From Bradyrhizobium erythrophlei (GTDB lineage Bacteria > Pseudomonadota > Alphaproteobacteria > Rhizobiales > Xanthobacteraceae), in assembly GCA_900129675.1 (NCBI GenBank), contig FSRD01000002.1:1240001-1304000 (forward strand): 64,000 bases of DNA. The letters run 5' to 3'. The notes under the pieces are model-generated. The model worked only from the letters and a program-made list of their open reading frames with translations. It did no database searches and was not told the origin of the DNA. Each line of letters opens with the position of its first letter. Position 1 is the stretch's first letter. The translations under genes and the position numbers were made by a program. Shown here piece after piece: positions 42,701 to 50,627 of this stretch.

Positions 42701-44623
42701 TGCCGCGTGAATCTTCTCTTCGGGTTCGCCGTGAACCACCGTCATGGTGGCAATCTGGGCGACGTTACCGAGGCAGGCAAGTTGTCCCAAGGCCTTTCGT
42801 GTCGTGTCCGATAGACGGCCGAGCTTGACGGCTATGAAATCGACGACGTTCTCTGAGAAGCCCTTTGCACGAATGCGTGAGACATCCCAGGTCCACTTCG
42901 CCCTATCGTGGTCATACTGAAGAAGCCCTTCCTCGTTGAGCGCCGTGAAGAACTGAATCGCGAAGAATGGATTGCCTTCTGTCTTTTGGTGTATCACGCT
43001 CGCAAGCGGCCGCGCGCTCACTTGGTCGCAATGCAGCGAGTCCGCGACCATTTGCTCGACAGCTTCATGGTTGAGCGGCGCGAGCAACGTTTCCTGCACT
43101 CTTGCGCCGGCGGCGCGGATCGCTCGCAGGATTCGCCTGAGCGGGTGGGATGGGCCGACTTCGTTGTCACGATAAGCACCGACCAGCAACAGATGCCTGA
43201 CCTCGGGATGTGTGGCGAGATGTTCAAGCATCTCCAGTGTTGCCGTGTCCAACCATTGCAGATCGTCAAGGAACAGCGCGAAGGGATGCTCTGGTCGAGC
43301 GAATACGCCGAGGAAGCGGCGAAATACACGTTGAAAGCGATTATGATCTTCCTGCGGCGGGAGCTCAGGAACGGGCAGCTGTTCCCCCATGATGAGCGCA
43401 AGTTCCGGGATCAGGTTGACCATGAGCTGACCATTGGAACCTACTGCCTCGAGCAGGTGGCGTCGCCAGCGCGACATTTCCTCGTCGTTCTTGCTGAGGA
43501 GTTGGCGCACGAGCGACTGGAACGCCTGGGCCAGTGTTGCGTAAGGAATGTCGCGCTTGTACTGATCAAACTTGCCAGTGGCGAAAAAGCCGCGCGGCGG
43601 CACCAGAACCTTGTGCAGTTCATTGACAACTGAGGATTTGCCTATACCGGCGTAGCCGGAGATGAGCACGACTTCCGTCATCCCGTCAGTAACGACCCGA
43701 TCAAAGGCCGCGAAGAGATTTTCGATCTCCGCTTCGCGTCCATACAGTGTTTCCGGAATCAGCAACCGGTCCGACGCATCGTGGACGCCAAGCGGAAACG
43801 ACTCGATCCGGCCATGAGCCTCCCATTCCGCCAGACTCCGCCGCAGATCGGCCTCGACACCAGCGGCAGTCTGGTAGCGCTCCTCGGCGGTCTTGGCGAG
43901 GAGCTTCATCACGATTGCCGAGAGCAGACCTGGGACGTCCGCGACCCGCTCGTTGGGCGGCACCGGTTGCCGCGCGATATGGCAGTGTACCCACTCCATC
44001 GGGTCGACAGCGGTGAAGGGCAGTGTCCCTGTAAGCATCTCGTAGAAGGTGATGCCCAGTGCGTAGAGATCGCTGCGGGGGTCCACGGAGCGGTTCATCC
44101 TGCCAGTTTGTTCCGGCGCCATGTAGGCAAGCGTCCCGGCGATCACCTCCGGCGGTGCGGGCGCTTGATGCTCGCGCGGCAGACGCGAGGCAATGCCGAA
44201 CCCGGTCAGCCACACCCCGCCGCTTGCCGAGTTCACCAGGATATTTGCGGGCTTGATGTCCTTATGGATAAGGCCACGCTCATGCACATGGCGGAGCGCC
44301 CCCGCGAGAGGGACCGCGATGCGCAGGAAATGCGACACGTCCAGGGGCCGGCCAAGCAGTCGATCCAGCGGCGCACCGCCGGGATCCTCAAGCACCAGCG
44401 TCAAGCGGCGGTTGTCGCGCGTCAGTGCCACGGGGCACGCCGCCCAGCCTGCGTCAAGTTCGGACTTGAGCGCATATTCGTGTTCAAGTCGCTCGACGCA
44501 ACCGGGCGAGGTTTCTTCTGCGGCAACAAGCAGGATCGGCGTCAAGCCGTTGCCAGAGCCCCGGTATAGAGCGATGTCGCCCTCCCGCAGCGACGAGAAT
44601 ACGTAGCCCGAGAGCTCGTTCAT
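39131..44623 (-). CDS. Giant trifunctional protein: serine/threonine kinase-like, STAND/AAA ATPase, GAF-PAS histidine kinase
   Basis: 1830 residues; start follows AGGAGG at 6-base spacing. Domain order: Ser/Thr-kinase-like fold at 15-270 with HKDIKPANIL (120-129), but TGFGIAS (140-146) where DFG is expected and no obvious VAIK lysine, so catalysis is doubtful. ATPase with Walker A GYAGIGKS (323-330) and Walker B FALFLDDLQ (448-456). Long helical TPR-like region at about 650-1310. GAF at about 1330-1480 (ENAGADRGLLIL; FCLPLVRQTALAGVLYLENT). PAS at about 1495-1605 (IIGIVIWDLEGRIIDANQAF). Histidine kinase with His near 1614 (SITHEVNQP) and DSGPGF and GLGLGLS boxes. No membrane segment, so probably a cytoplasmic signal integrator. 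Its kinase module is duplicated in the next gene. Confidence 0.9.
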   Translation of the reverse strand: MNELSGYVFSSLREGDIALYRGSGNGLTPILLVAAEETSPGCVERLEHEYALKSELDAGWAACPVALTRDNRRLTLVLEDPGGAPLDRLLGRPLDVSHFLRIAVPLAGALRHVHERGLIHKDIKPANILVNSASGGVWLTGFGIASRLPREHQAPAPPEVIAGTLAYMAPEQTGRMNRSVDPRSDLYALGITFYEMLTGTLPFTAVDPMEWVHCHIARQPVPPNERVADVPGLLSAIVMKLLAKTAEERYQTAAGVEADLRRSLAEWEAHGRIESFPLGVHDASDRLLIPETLYGREAEIENLFAAFDRVVTDGMTEVVLISGYAGIGKSSVVNELHKVLVPPRGFFATGKFDQYKRDIPYATLAQAFQSLVRQLLSKNDEEMSRWRRHLLEAVGSNGQLMVNLIPELALIMGEQLPVPELPPQEDHNRFQRVFRRFLGVFARPEHPFALFLDDLQWLDTATLEMLEHLATHPEVRHLLLVGAYRDNEVGPSHPLRRILRAIRAAGARVQETLLAPLNHEAVEQMVADSLHCDQVSARPLASVIHQKTEGNPFFAIQFFTALNEEGLLQYDHDRAKWTWDVSRIRAKGFSENVVDFIAVKLGRLSDTTRKALGQLACLGNVAQIATMTVVHGEPEEKIHAALWDAVLADLIFRVNGAYRFLHDRVHEAAYGLIPEPERPAAHLRIGRVLAASTAPDALEDAIFDIVNHLNRGAALILAQDERERVVTLNLMAGKRAKSSTAYASARNYLAQAAALLSSDAWIHRYTETFELCLLLSECEYLAGNFEAADALFEMILGRASSDLDRAKVHSLRIKLYQVAGKYDQGLAVALNALRSFGVTFPEIDQDIKSAVEAQFRDIPINLAGRPIGELLEAAVAADPVKRTVIDLLVDMAPCAYIAQPSLFPLVALKAVNRSMRDGNTDQSSYVYGVFAVMLVSFVGDINSAYQFSELSLRLNERFNNPRLRGTLLHLHGDHVNFWRRHFATGLPILEQAFAACLEAGDLVYAGFLAFETVWQLVEKGDVLEDVLSSATRYAAFARQSRNDAVFETIRLEQQFVASLQGRTKDPLSFDDGTFDEAACLAIVVKAAFGCGIVFYHIMKQILAVIYGRYEEAMEATAEAEPVLGAAMAMPIEATYHFCHALTLTALYPTVSMVQQEQYRQLLDEKLKKLRLWADNCPKNYRNRYALVSAEIARIEGRDVDAMRLYEEAIRLAHENGFVQNEAIASELAGHFYLAVGLETNGYAHLRNARACFALWGADGKVRQLESRHPRLAAAEGHPRTETMDAAIQKLDVTAIVKASQAVSSEIELPKLIERLMTVALENAGADRGLLILPQANGYCVEAMAEVSGGEIVLGRGSLSGDDTPDSLIRYVIRTRESVILGDAMRPNPFAGDEYLIRRQPRSVFCLPLVRQTALAGVLYLENTLASHVFTPARISVLELLASQAAISLEIARLYSDVGEREARIRRLVDSNIIGIVIWDLEGRIIDANQAFLNMVGYAREDLVSGQLRWTELTPAEWRGADEQIIEELKAVGTLQPREKEYFRKDGRRVPVLVARALFEWKRDEGVSFVIDMTDRKRAEEKLRASEQRLLDAQMELAHVNRVTTMGQLTASITHEVNQPITAAVTYALAARRWLRAEPPNFHEVDDALSLIVKEGNRAGDVVGRIRALIKKAPARKDAVEINDAILEVIALTRTEAANNSVSVRTQLAEGLPCVQGDRVQLQQVLLNLIINAIEAMRDVGEEERELLISTRNEPDGVSVEVRDSGPGFAPAVLDRVFEAFYTTKPGGLGLGLSICRSIIEAHNGRLWASANVPRGASFQFALPAIANTAS

Positions 44624-44980
44624 GAAGGCCTCCTTGCAGGAGGACTACTTTAAGGCATTGATTAGGCTACGTTTCCTTTTGCCCGTCAACCCAAAAACAG
44701 GCAACCAAAAATGCGATCGGTGCCATATTGTGGCTAGACGAGAACCTCGCGTGCCTCTTGCTTATAGAGCCGAGATGCTTGGGCAAGGAAGAATGCACCG
44801 ACGAAGTGATCGAGAAATCAACTGACTTCCGGTGATGGCACCAACCGGAGCAGTTGGGCCGGTCGGGTGATGTCGGTTGTCGCGGTAGACCGGAAGTGGC
44901 CTGGCCGATTGCCAAAACGGCGCTCTTGACCCCAACTCGGACATTGCAGTCGCTTGCATGCTCGAATTGGAGTATCCGAG
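44624..44980. other. Intergenic region with divergent dispersed repeat copy G (44830-44960)
   Basis: No gene supported. The repeat elements seen are GGTGATGTCGGTTGTCGCG, GTAGACCGGAAGTGGCC, then CTCTTGACCCCAACTCGG. They keep the order and strand of the other copies, but the GTTTGAGACATGCC block is not clear. Confidence 0.5.
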
Positions 44981-45622
44981 TCAGGGATGTTTCGGTGCTC
45001 GAAGTGCGTATAGTCGCTGGTAGATCATCGACTCCGGTATCCAATCAAGCAAAGTGTATCCAAGTGGCAGCTTGATCAGGTTAGCGATAATTCTGGATGA
45101 AGGCGGATGCCAATAAACCGACAGGTTATAAAATTTAAGCGGCGTGAACCCTAAAGTCGTGAACTCGTGCATCAATCGCTTATGACTGAAGTGCCTTCTG
45201 TAGTCCACAATTGGACCGGAAAGCAGAAATATTTTGCCGGAGTGTTCGTTGGCAACTTTCGTCAGAAGCGCTCCCTGCTCCTCCAGGGACAGATAGTGGA
45301 CGCATTCGATGGCTGCGATCACGTCGTAACCATCGAATGACGCCTGTAAAAAATCAGCGCTTTCAAATCTGGCATTTCGCAGGTTTAGCGATTTGGCGCG
45401 AGCGATAGCTACATCGCTTATGTCAATGCCAACCACGGATCGTGCTTTGCTAAAAATTGCCTGGGTCAAGTGGCCTTCACCACAACCGAGTTCAAGAATG
45501 GATTTGTCCCGGATGAATGGCTTCATACATCGGCGCAGCACGTTATCCCTGAATCGCGCGTGAGAAACATGCCAGGGGTCCGGGACCGCGTAATAGAGAT
45601 TGAAATCTGCAGCCGTTCGCAT
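44981..45622 (-). CDS. SAM-dependent methyltransferase (NodS-like class)
   Basis: 213 residues from MRTAADFNLYY at 45622. A short N terminus (PDPWHVSHARFRDNVLRRCM) precedes motif I SILELGCGEGHLTQAIF, motif II VVGIDISDVAIARAKSL, and the acidic motif FESADFLQASFDGYDVIAAI ECVHYLS. This arrangement resembles small methyltransferases such as NodS, but the acceptor cannot be told. The gene is visibly less GC-rich than the neighbours, suggesting acquisition. It is the last of three minus-strand genes, though the spacing to the previous one (115 bases) leaves room for a separate promoter. Confidence 0.8.
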   Translation of the reverse strand: MRTAADFNLYYAVPDPWHVSHARFRDNVLRRCMKPFIRDKSILELGCGEGHLTQAIFSKARSVVGIDISDVAIARAKSLNLRNARFESADFLQASFDGYDVIAAIECVHYLSLEEQGALLTKVANEHSGKIFLLSGPIVDYRRHFSHKRLMHEFTTLGFTPLKFYNLSVYWHPPSSRIIANLIKLPLGYTLLDWIPESMIYQRLYALRAPKHP

Positions 45623-45736
45623 TGCTGCTTTCCGCCGATTGAAAACAAGCGCTGTTCGCGAGTCTCCAAAAACCAATTTGCCTGTGGCGCGTAGGCGCGA
45701 TCCCGGCGCTTCCAGACTTTCCTTTGGGGGCAACGC

Positions 45737-46093
45737 CTATCGCATCTCCACCCTTTCGCGCCATCGCGCTTCGAAAGAATCAGAGTCATTCAGTGTCCGG
45801 GCTTGCGCGTCTAATGGATTGCCGGGCTTCTGTGTGACAATGCTTGTGACTTTTCCGTTGGAAACGGGTTGCGCAGATGCCTCCTTGGGAAATTCCAACA
45901 ACGACTTCGAAAGCATGGGCTTGCCCTCGTACCAGCACTTTCGTCCATCGATCAGACGATAGGACCACCATTGCCCGTGTGGATTTTTTGGCGCCGCGGC
46001 GCTGCATAGTTGTTTGGCCTGCGCATTTGGTATCCCAACGGATAAGAGCGTAGCAATCCAGGCGGCCAAAGCGATTGATGGCAGTTTGCTCAT
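45737..46093 (-). CDS. Small exported hypothetical protein with WYEG motif
   Basis: 118 residues: signal peptide MSKLPSIALAAWIATLLSVG IPNAQA, then CSAAAPKNPHGQWWSYRLID GRKCWYEGKPMLSKS, a motif (W-S-Y-R-x-I-D-G-R-x-C-W-Y-E-G) repeatedly met in short periplasmic proteins of Bradyrhizobium. The paired Cys could form a disulfide. The rest is polar and helical. The start overlaps the stop of the preceding gene by 4 bases, so the two are coupled. Function unknown. Confidence 0.75.
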   Translation of the reverse strand: MSKLPSIALAAWIATLLSVGIPNAQAKQLCSAAAPKNPHGQWWSYRLIDGRKCWYEGKPMLSKSLLEFPKEASAQPVSNGKVTSIVTQKPGNPLDAQARTLNDSDSFEARWRERVEMR

Positions 46094-46278
46094 TTGCGCA
46101 CTGCGAGGCTGCTTTGTCGCTGCAAGCGGCTTACAGCGACTGCCAAATCGGGGCGTTCGAGAACTTCCACCAACCTGTCGAGGATACGCTCATTGTTCTG
46201 CGGCCGGGGCCGAAGGTAGTCTTCCAGTATGAGTTGCGCTTCGTTTATCGCCTGAAGAGCCAATTGTTGATCAGTCAT
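46090..46278 (-). CDS. Small helical hypothetical protein
   Basis: 62 residues: MTDQQLALQAINEAQLILED, PRPQNNERILDRLVEVLERP and DLAVAVSRLQRQ. All-helical, soluble, no known family. It is coupled by a 4-base overlap to the exported WYEG protein. Its purine-rich AAGAAGAG leader is close to the start. Confidence 0.6.
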   Translation of the reverse strand: MTDQQLALQAINEAQLILEDYLRPRPQNNERILDRLVEVLERPDLAVAVSRLQRQSSLAVRK

Positions 46279-46722
46279 CTCTTCTTACCCATTAAATAAA
46301 TGCCGCCCAGGCAAAAAGAAGAAACAAGAAATCAAGCTGCTTTTGGGAAATATCCCCACTTTTTTAAGCTATCCGATCAATTTTTATTTCAATGCGAGAA
46401 GCCCTCGGCGCACCATCGCGGCGGCTTCCTGGTCCAACACCGCTTCCGACATCGACTGGCTGGATACTCTCAGCAGTAGCAGCAACACTGTGTGCCTTTT
46501 TGGCTGCAGCGGCAAAAATCGCTGCGGTATTCTCCAAATCCATCCAATCTATGCCGAGTCCCAATGTTGCAACCAAGTTGAGATGTCCCTTGCTCAGCAA
46601 AGTTAAGATGTCATTCGTCAGCTTCTGACGTAGCCGGGGCCGTCGCTGCGTAGACGCCGGTATCGCAGCTGCGGCGGCCACGGCGGGCGGGGCGTGCTTG
46701 CCCAAGTGAGCCGACGTACCGG
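46279..46722. other. Unresolved stretch between small genes and an efflux remnant
   Basis: Open on both strands but no family recognised. The minus-strand frame 46364-46822 contains LTNDILTLLSKGHLNLVATL and LENTAAIFAAAAKKAHSV, which may be the relic of a helical protein. An AT-rich patch at 46290-46390 precedes it. I see no supported gene. Confidence 0.3.
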
Positions 46723-47105
46723 CTACGGAGGGGACGCCCGCGGGGGAGTGTCGATCTGCACGGTAGCCGTCATGCCGGCCACGAGGCGGATGCCATCCGC
46801 TACCTGATCGATGTGAATGCATACCGGCACGCGCTGCGCAAGCCGGACCCAGGTGAAGATCGGATTTACCGACGCGAGCCCCGCCTGGTCCGGCTGCGCG
46901 TTCGGGATGTTGATGCCACGAGCGACGCCGCCGACATGGCCACGAACGATCTGGCTGTAGCCCATCAGCTTGACGGTTGCTGGGTCGCCCTCGTGGATCC
47001 TGCCGAGACTAGTCTCCTCGAAGTAACCGTCGACCCAGAAGGAGTCGGTGTTGACGACGGAAATTAGCTTTTGACCGACAGTGGCGTAGGTGAACCGGCA
47101 TCCCG
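46723..47105 (-). pseudogene. HlyD/EmrA-type membrane fusion protein, C-terminal fragment
   Basis: Minus-strand frame GQKLISVVNTDSFWVDGYFE ETSLGRIHEGDPATVKLMGY SQIVRGHVGGVARGINIPNA QPDQAGLASVNPIFTWVRLA QRVPVCIHIDQVADGIRLVA GMTATVQIDTP. This is the outer beta-barrel end of an AaeA/EmrA-like adaptor. Homology begins abruptly at about 47105, so the N-terminal two thirds are missing. No pump gene is nearby. Confidence 0.82.
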
Positions 47106-47131
47106 ATTCGCTTACTCTGCCTAGCGCTGCT

Positions 47132-47290
47132 GTAGGTACGGCAACTTCGTGTACACAATTGCCGACAATCGGATCACACGCCTCACCGTCAAGACGGGTC
47201 TCATCGATAATGGTCGCATCGAGGTGACCGCCGGCCTTTCGGAGGAGACGCTGGTGGTGGCAAGCTCCAAGGGTGTCCCACCACTGACAA
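47132..47290 (+). pseudogene. RND efflux adaptor, short C-terminal fragment
   Basis: Plus-strand frame YGNFVYTIADNRITRLTVKT GLIDNGRIEVTAGLSEETLV VASSKGV, the C-terminal membrane-proximal domain of an RND-type adaptor. It begins within about 30 bases of the oppositely oriented HlyD fragment. Only about 50 residues remain. Confidence 0.72.
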
Positions 47291-47616
47291 CGGGCGGTCC
47301 AGCCCCCAGATGGTCCGAGAGAACTCCTAGCATCACAGCATGGAGACTGAAGGCGAAATCACTGTCGTTCAATTTCAGCAGATGTTGGCTACGAGATTCC
47401 AAATCAAGCTACGTCTGCAACAGTGCGGGTGCGCTTCCGCCGCGCCGCGCACACGCCCCGCGAACAACTCGTTCACTGAATTTAAATTTAATCAGGCGTG
47501 GCTCGCGGAGAGTTGAGTAACGGAGTCGTCGAAGCTGGTAGCGATTTCCAAAACGATTCATACCTCTAAACCCCCGGTCCTGGTTGGGAACGATAAATCT
47601 GTGACGGAGAATGGTT

Positions 47617-48180
47617 ATGTTGCGTAAGACAGTGATCGCGTTATTGGCAGTTGCGTCCGTTGGCCTGGTGTCGCCGACGATGGCGTTGGCTCGTGGCGGC
47701 GGCGGTGGTGGTGGTGGTGGTGGTGGTGGTGGTGGTGGCGGCGGCCACGGCGGCGGCATGGGCGGCGGTGGCTTTGGCGGCGGCGGTGGCGGTTTTCACG
47801 GCGGCGGTATGGGCGGTGGCTTCCATGGTGGTGGCGGCTTCGGAGGAGGCGGTTTCCATGGCGGCGGCATAGCTGGCGGATTCCATGGTGGCGGGTTGGC
47901 TGGCGGATTCCATGATGGCGGTGGTTTCCGCGGAGGTGGATTTCGTGGCGGTGAATTCCGCGGCCGTGGATTTCATGATCGCGACTTCGGGCGACGACGT
48001 TTCGGCTTCGGCTACTACCCGTACGGCTACTATGACGACTACGCTTACGACTATCCGTATGGCTATTATCCGTATGCCTCCAGCGATTCATACGCCGACG
48101 ACGGCAGTTGCTACGTGGTCCGGCGACGCGTGCACACCAAGCATGGCTGGCGCCTCCAACCGCATCAGGTGTGCGGTTGA
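47617..48180 (+). CDS. Exported glycine-rich protein
   Basis: About 187 residues from the ATG at 47617 (47611 also possible). Signal peptide (MLRKTVIALLAVASVGLVSP TMALA), then a run of 17 Gly encoded largely by GGT repeats, GGGFHGG-type repeats to about residue 120, an Arg/Phe region (RGFHDRDFGRRRFGFGYYPY), a Tyr/Asp-rich segment, and a conserved-looking tail (DGSCYVVRRRVHTKHGWRLQ PHQVCG) with two Cys. The tail resembles the CYVVRR...VC ending of many rhizobial exported proteins. Related in style to the FHGG-rich protein at 30680. Function unknown; possibly cell-surface or metal-associated through its His residues. Confidence 0.75.
   Translation: MLRKTVIALLAVASVGLVSPTMALARGGGGGGGGGGGGGGGGGHGGGMGGGGFGGGGGGFHGGGMGGGFHGGGGFGGGGFHGGGIAGGFHGGGLAGGFHDGGGFRGGGFRGGEFRGRGFHDRDFGRRRFGFGYYPYGYYDDYAYDYPYGYYPYASSDSYADDGSCYVVRRRVHTKHGWRLQPHQVCG
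47704..47736 (+). repeat. GGT trinucleotide microsatellite inside the glycine-rich gene
   Basis: Eleven perfect GGT units. Changes in unit number would alter only the length of the Gly tract, not the frame. Confidence 0.9.
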
Positions 48181-48490
48181 TGGACGGTCGTAGATCGATG
48201 TTGATCGCGATCTGGAACGGTCAGCTGAAAGATTGAGTATCTGGCCGCGAGATGGCCTTGGCGCGAGAGGGCGCTGAGGTCATCTCGCGTGAATGCAGGT
48301 CTTGCCCCGAAGCGATCTGGATCTGGCTAAATGGAAATTCGCGATCGGCCGCTTTTGCCGCTTTTCACTACCGCTGTGCGTTTTTCCGCCAGCATTCGGT
48401 TCTCCGCGCCTGCGGAGAGCCGAGCCGTCGTGCCATGAACTGCACGGGCGGCTTCTACCATGCGGGGGCAATCAACACGTGGAGAGTCCG
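48181..48490. other. Intergenic region, nothing recognised
   Basis: About 310 bases between the glycine-rich gene and the superoxide dismutase pseudogene. It should carry the old promoter of the latter. No gene or motif seen. Confidence 0.35.
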
Positions 48491-48805
48491 ATGACCATGA
48501 CCACCGAAAATTTCTCAAGGCCGTAAGTGCTGCCGCAGCATCGACGGCTGTGCTTGCCGGAACACAGGTGCTTGCTCAGGGCAACCTGCGGGCCGCAGCT
48601 AAAGCGATGCCTTATCAAGCCAAACCGATGCCCTTCGATCCGAAAGCCATCACGGGCATCTCGGAAAAGGTCGCTCATTAGCCACTATGAGAACAACTAT
48701 GTCGGCGCGGTGAAGCGCCTTAATGCGATTGGCACCCAACTGGCGGAGCTTGATTTCGCCAAGGCTCCGAATTTCGTCATCAACGGATTGAAGCGTGAGG
48801 AACTA

Positions 48806-50105
48806 GACGATCGATTCCATGAAACCGGCATTGAGAATGCCAGCATTTATGGAACGGGAAGCATGTTGGTGGATTCCTCGTTTGAGAAGAGCTGAACGAG
48901 GAGCGAGATCATGGCAACATGGCGGCGAGCGCTTGAGGTGGTGATGACAGATGAGGACGTTGTGCGTCTGATCAGCATTTCCCGGTCCCGCACCGAGCCG
49001 GCGAGCCGGGTGCAGCGTGCGCAGATGCTTCTGGCCTATCGCGAGAACCCGTCTTTTTTTGCCGTTGGACAGCGGGTGGGGATGCATCACCAGACGGTCC
49101 AACGCTGCATCGAGCGGGCGCTGGCCTATGGGCCGTTGATGGCGCTTGATGACCGACCCCGACCGGGCAAGGAGCCAACGATTACGCCGGAGGCCAAAGC
49201 CTGGCTGGTGTCGTTGGCGTGTGACAAGGCCAAGGATCACGGCTATCCGCACGAGTTGTGGACGACGCGTCTGCTGGCGCGCCATGCGCGCGAACACGGG
49301 GCGGCAGCGGGACACGGATGCCTCGCCAATCTTGTCCAGGGCACGGTGTGCAAGATTCTCGGTCAAGAGGAGATCAAACCGCATAAGGTACGTTACTATC
49401 TGGAACGCCGCGACGCCGAGTTCGAACAGAAGATGGCGGAAGTTCTGTGCGTCTATCGCGAGGTCCAGGTCCTGAAAAAGGCCGCTGCCAAGGCGAAGAA
49501 GGCGAAGAAAAAGTCTAAAACATCGCGCAAGCCGGTGGCGATTGTCTCCTACGACGAGAAGCCGGGAATCCAGGCGATCGCGACCACGTCGCCGGATTTG
49601 CCGCCGGTGCCTGGCACCTACGCGACATTCTCACGCGACCATGAGTACAAGCGCCATGGCACGCTCAGCCTGTTGGCCGGGATCGATCTGCTCACCGGCA
49701 AGGTCCACGCCCTGGTCAAAGACCGCCATCGCAGCCGCGAGTTTGTCGAATTCCTCAAACTTCTTAATGCCGCTTACCCGGCCGGTACGGCGATCAAGCT
49801 GATCCTGGACAACCACTCGGCGCATATCTCCAGAGAAACCCAAGCCTGGCTCGCCACTCAACCGGCGGGCCGCTTCGCGTTCACCTTCACGCCCAAGCAC
49901 GGCTCCTGGCTCAACCTCATCGAAGGCTTCTTCTCCAAGTTCGCCCGCTCCGTCCTGCGCCACATCCGCGTGGCATCAAAGCAGGAGCTAAAGGAGCGCA
50001 TCATGCTCGGCATCAAGGACGTCAATCGCCACCCCGTCGTCCACACTTGGTCTTACAAACTCGCCGAGGCTGCCTAATATGATTCAAACCAAGGAAACGC
50101 TGACC
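48806..50105 (+). mobile_element. IS630-family insertion sequence
   Basis: 1300 bases flanked by duplicated TA (48804-48805 and 50106-50107), as IS630/Tc1-mariner elements require. Ends are imperfectly inverted (left GACGATCGATTCCATG; right, read inwards, GGTCAGCGTTTCCTTG). It interrupts the superoxide dismutase gene exactly between codons for EEL and VAS. A single complete transposase gene is inside. Confidence 0.9.
48911..50077 (+). CDS. IS630-family transposase
   Basis: 388 residues; start follows GAGGAGCGAG. N-terminal helix-turn-helix region (SRTEPASRVQRAQMLLAYRE; VGQRVGMHHQTVQRCIERAL), a winged-helix linker, a Lys-rich hinge (KKAAAKAKKAKKKSKTSRK), and a C-terminal DDE domain: VSYDEKPGIQAI (first Asp), KLILDNHSAHIS (second Asp), and SWLNLIEGFFSKFARS (Glu). 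Length and motifs are complete, so it is probably functional. Confidence 0.93.
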   Translation: MATWRRALEVVMTDEDVVRLISISRSRTEPASRVQRAQMLLAYRENPSFFAVGQRVGMHHQTVQRCIERALAYGPLMALDDRPRPGKEPTITPEAKAWLVSLACDKAKDHGYPHELWTTRLLARHAREHGAAAGHGCLANLVQGTVCKILGQEEIKPHKVRYYLERRDAEFEQKMAEVLCVYREVQVLKKAAAKAKKAKKKSKTSRKPVAIVSYDEKPGIQAIATTSPDLPPVPGTYATFSRDHEYKRHGTLSLLAGIDLLTGKVHALVKDRHRSREFVEFLKLLNAAYPAGTAIKLILDNHSAHISRETQAWLATQPAGRFAFTFTPKHGSWLNLIEGFFSKFARSVLRHIRVASKQELKERIMLGIKDVNRHPVVHTWSYKLAEAA

Positions 50106-50627
50106 TAGTCGCCTCAAATTCGATGATCCTCCACGAAATTTATTTTGATGGGCTTGGTGGTGGCGCAAGAGCCAGTGGACCTCTTGCTGATTCGATCGCA
50201 CGTGATTTCGGCAGTATGGAGCGTTGGCGATCCGAGTTCGCAGCGATGGTGGTTCGGGTTGGGTGATCCTCGCGTATTCACCTCGCGACAAGCGGCTCGT
50301 CAACCAATGGGCTGCCGACCACACCACGACGCTTGCAGGCGGTCGTCCGGTCCTGGTGCTCGATATGTACGAGCACGCCTATCACAATGGACTACGGTGC
50401 GGCGGCCGGGCGCTACGTCGACGTCTACATGGAAGCCACTCGCTGGGACAACGCCGCCAAACTGTACGAGCAATATAGCCGGGAAACCTAGAGCGCAGGC
50501 GGTGGCTCTGACAGATTATGCGTGCCGTGACCAACTTCGGCTAATGGCGCGTGCACGTGGGATAGACGGCGCCGTTCCAATCTGAATATTTCGTGAGTTC
50601 TGTTCGACTTTATGAATTCGCGGTCTC

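Larger units (their letters stand above)
48491..50491 (+). pseudogene. Tat-type iron superoxide dismutase, decayed and split by an IS630 element
   Basis: Pieces: 48491-48805 (RKFLKAVSAAAASTAVLAGT Tat-like signal, FDPKAITGISEKV, then LISHYENNYVGAVKRLNAIG, FVINGLKREEL) and 50106-50491 (VASNSMILHEIYFDGLGGGA, DFGSMERWRSEFAAM, GGSGWVILAYSPRDKRLVNQ WAADHTTTLAGGRPVLVLDM YEHAYH, then AAAGRYVDVYMEATRWDNAA KLYEQYSRET, stop). Joining the pieces at the duplicated TA restores EELVASNS. Besides the insertion there are frameshifts in the first codons, near 48670, a small deletion near 50225, and another near 50390. Metal ligands (the D-x-x-E-H-A-Y-H motif) remain recognisable. The enzyme would have been periplasmic and cannot be made now. 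Confidence 0.9.

Noticed and set aside
47690..47950. CRISPR-like or tandem-repeat array
   Set aside because: The repetition is GGT/GGC codon repetition in a glycine-rich protein; no spacers or palindromic repeats.
48252..48494. 80-codon frame before the superoxide dismutase relic
   Set aside because: No homology-like features; probably chance in non-coding DNA.
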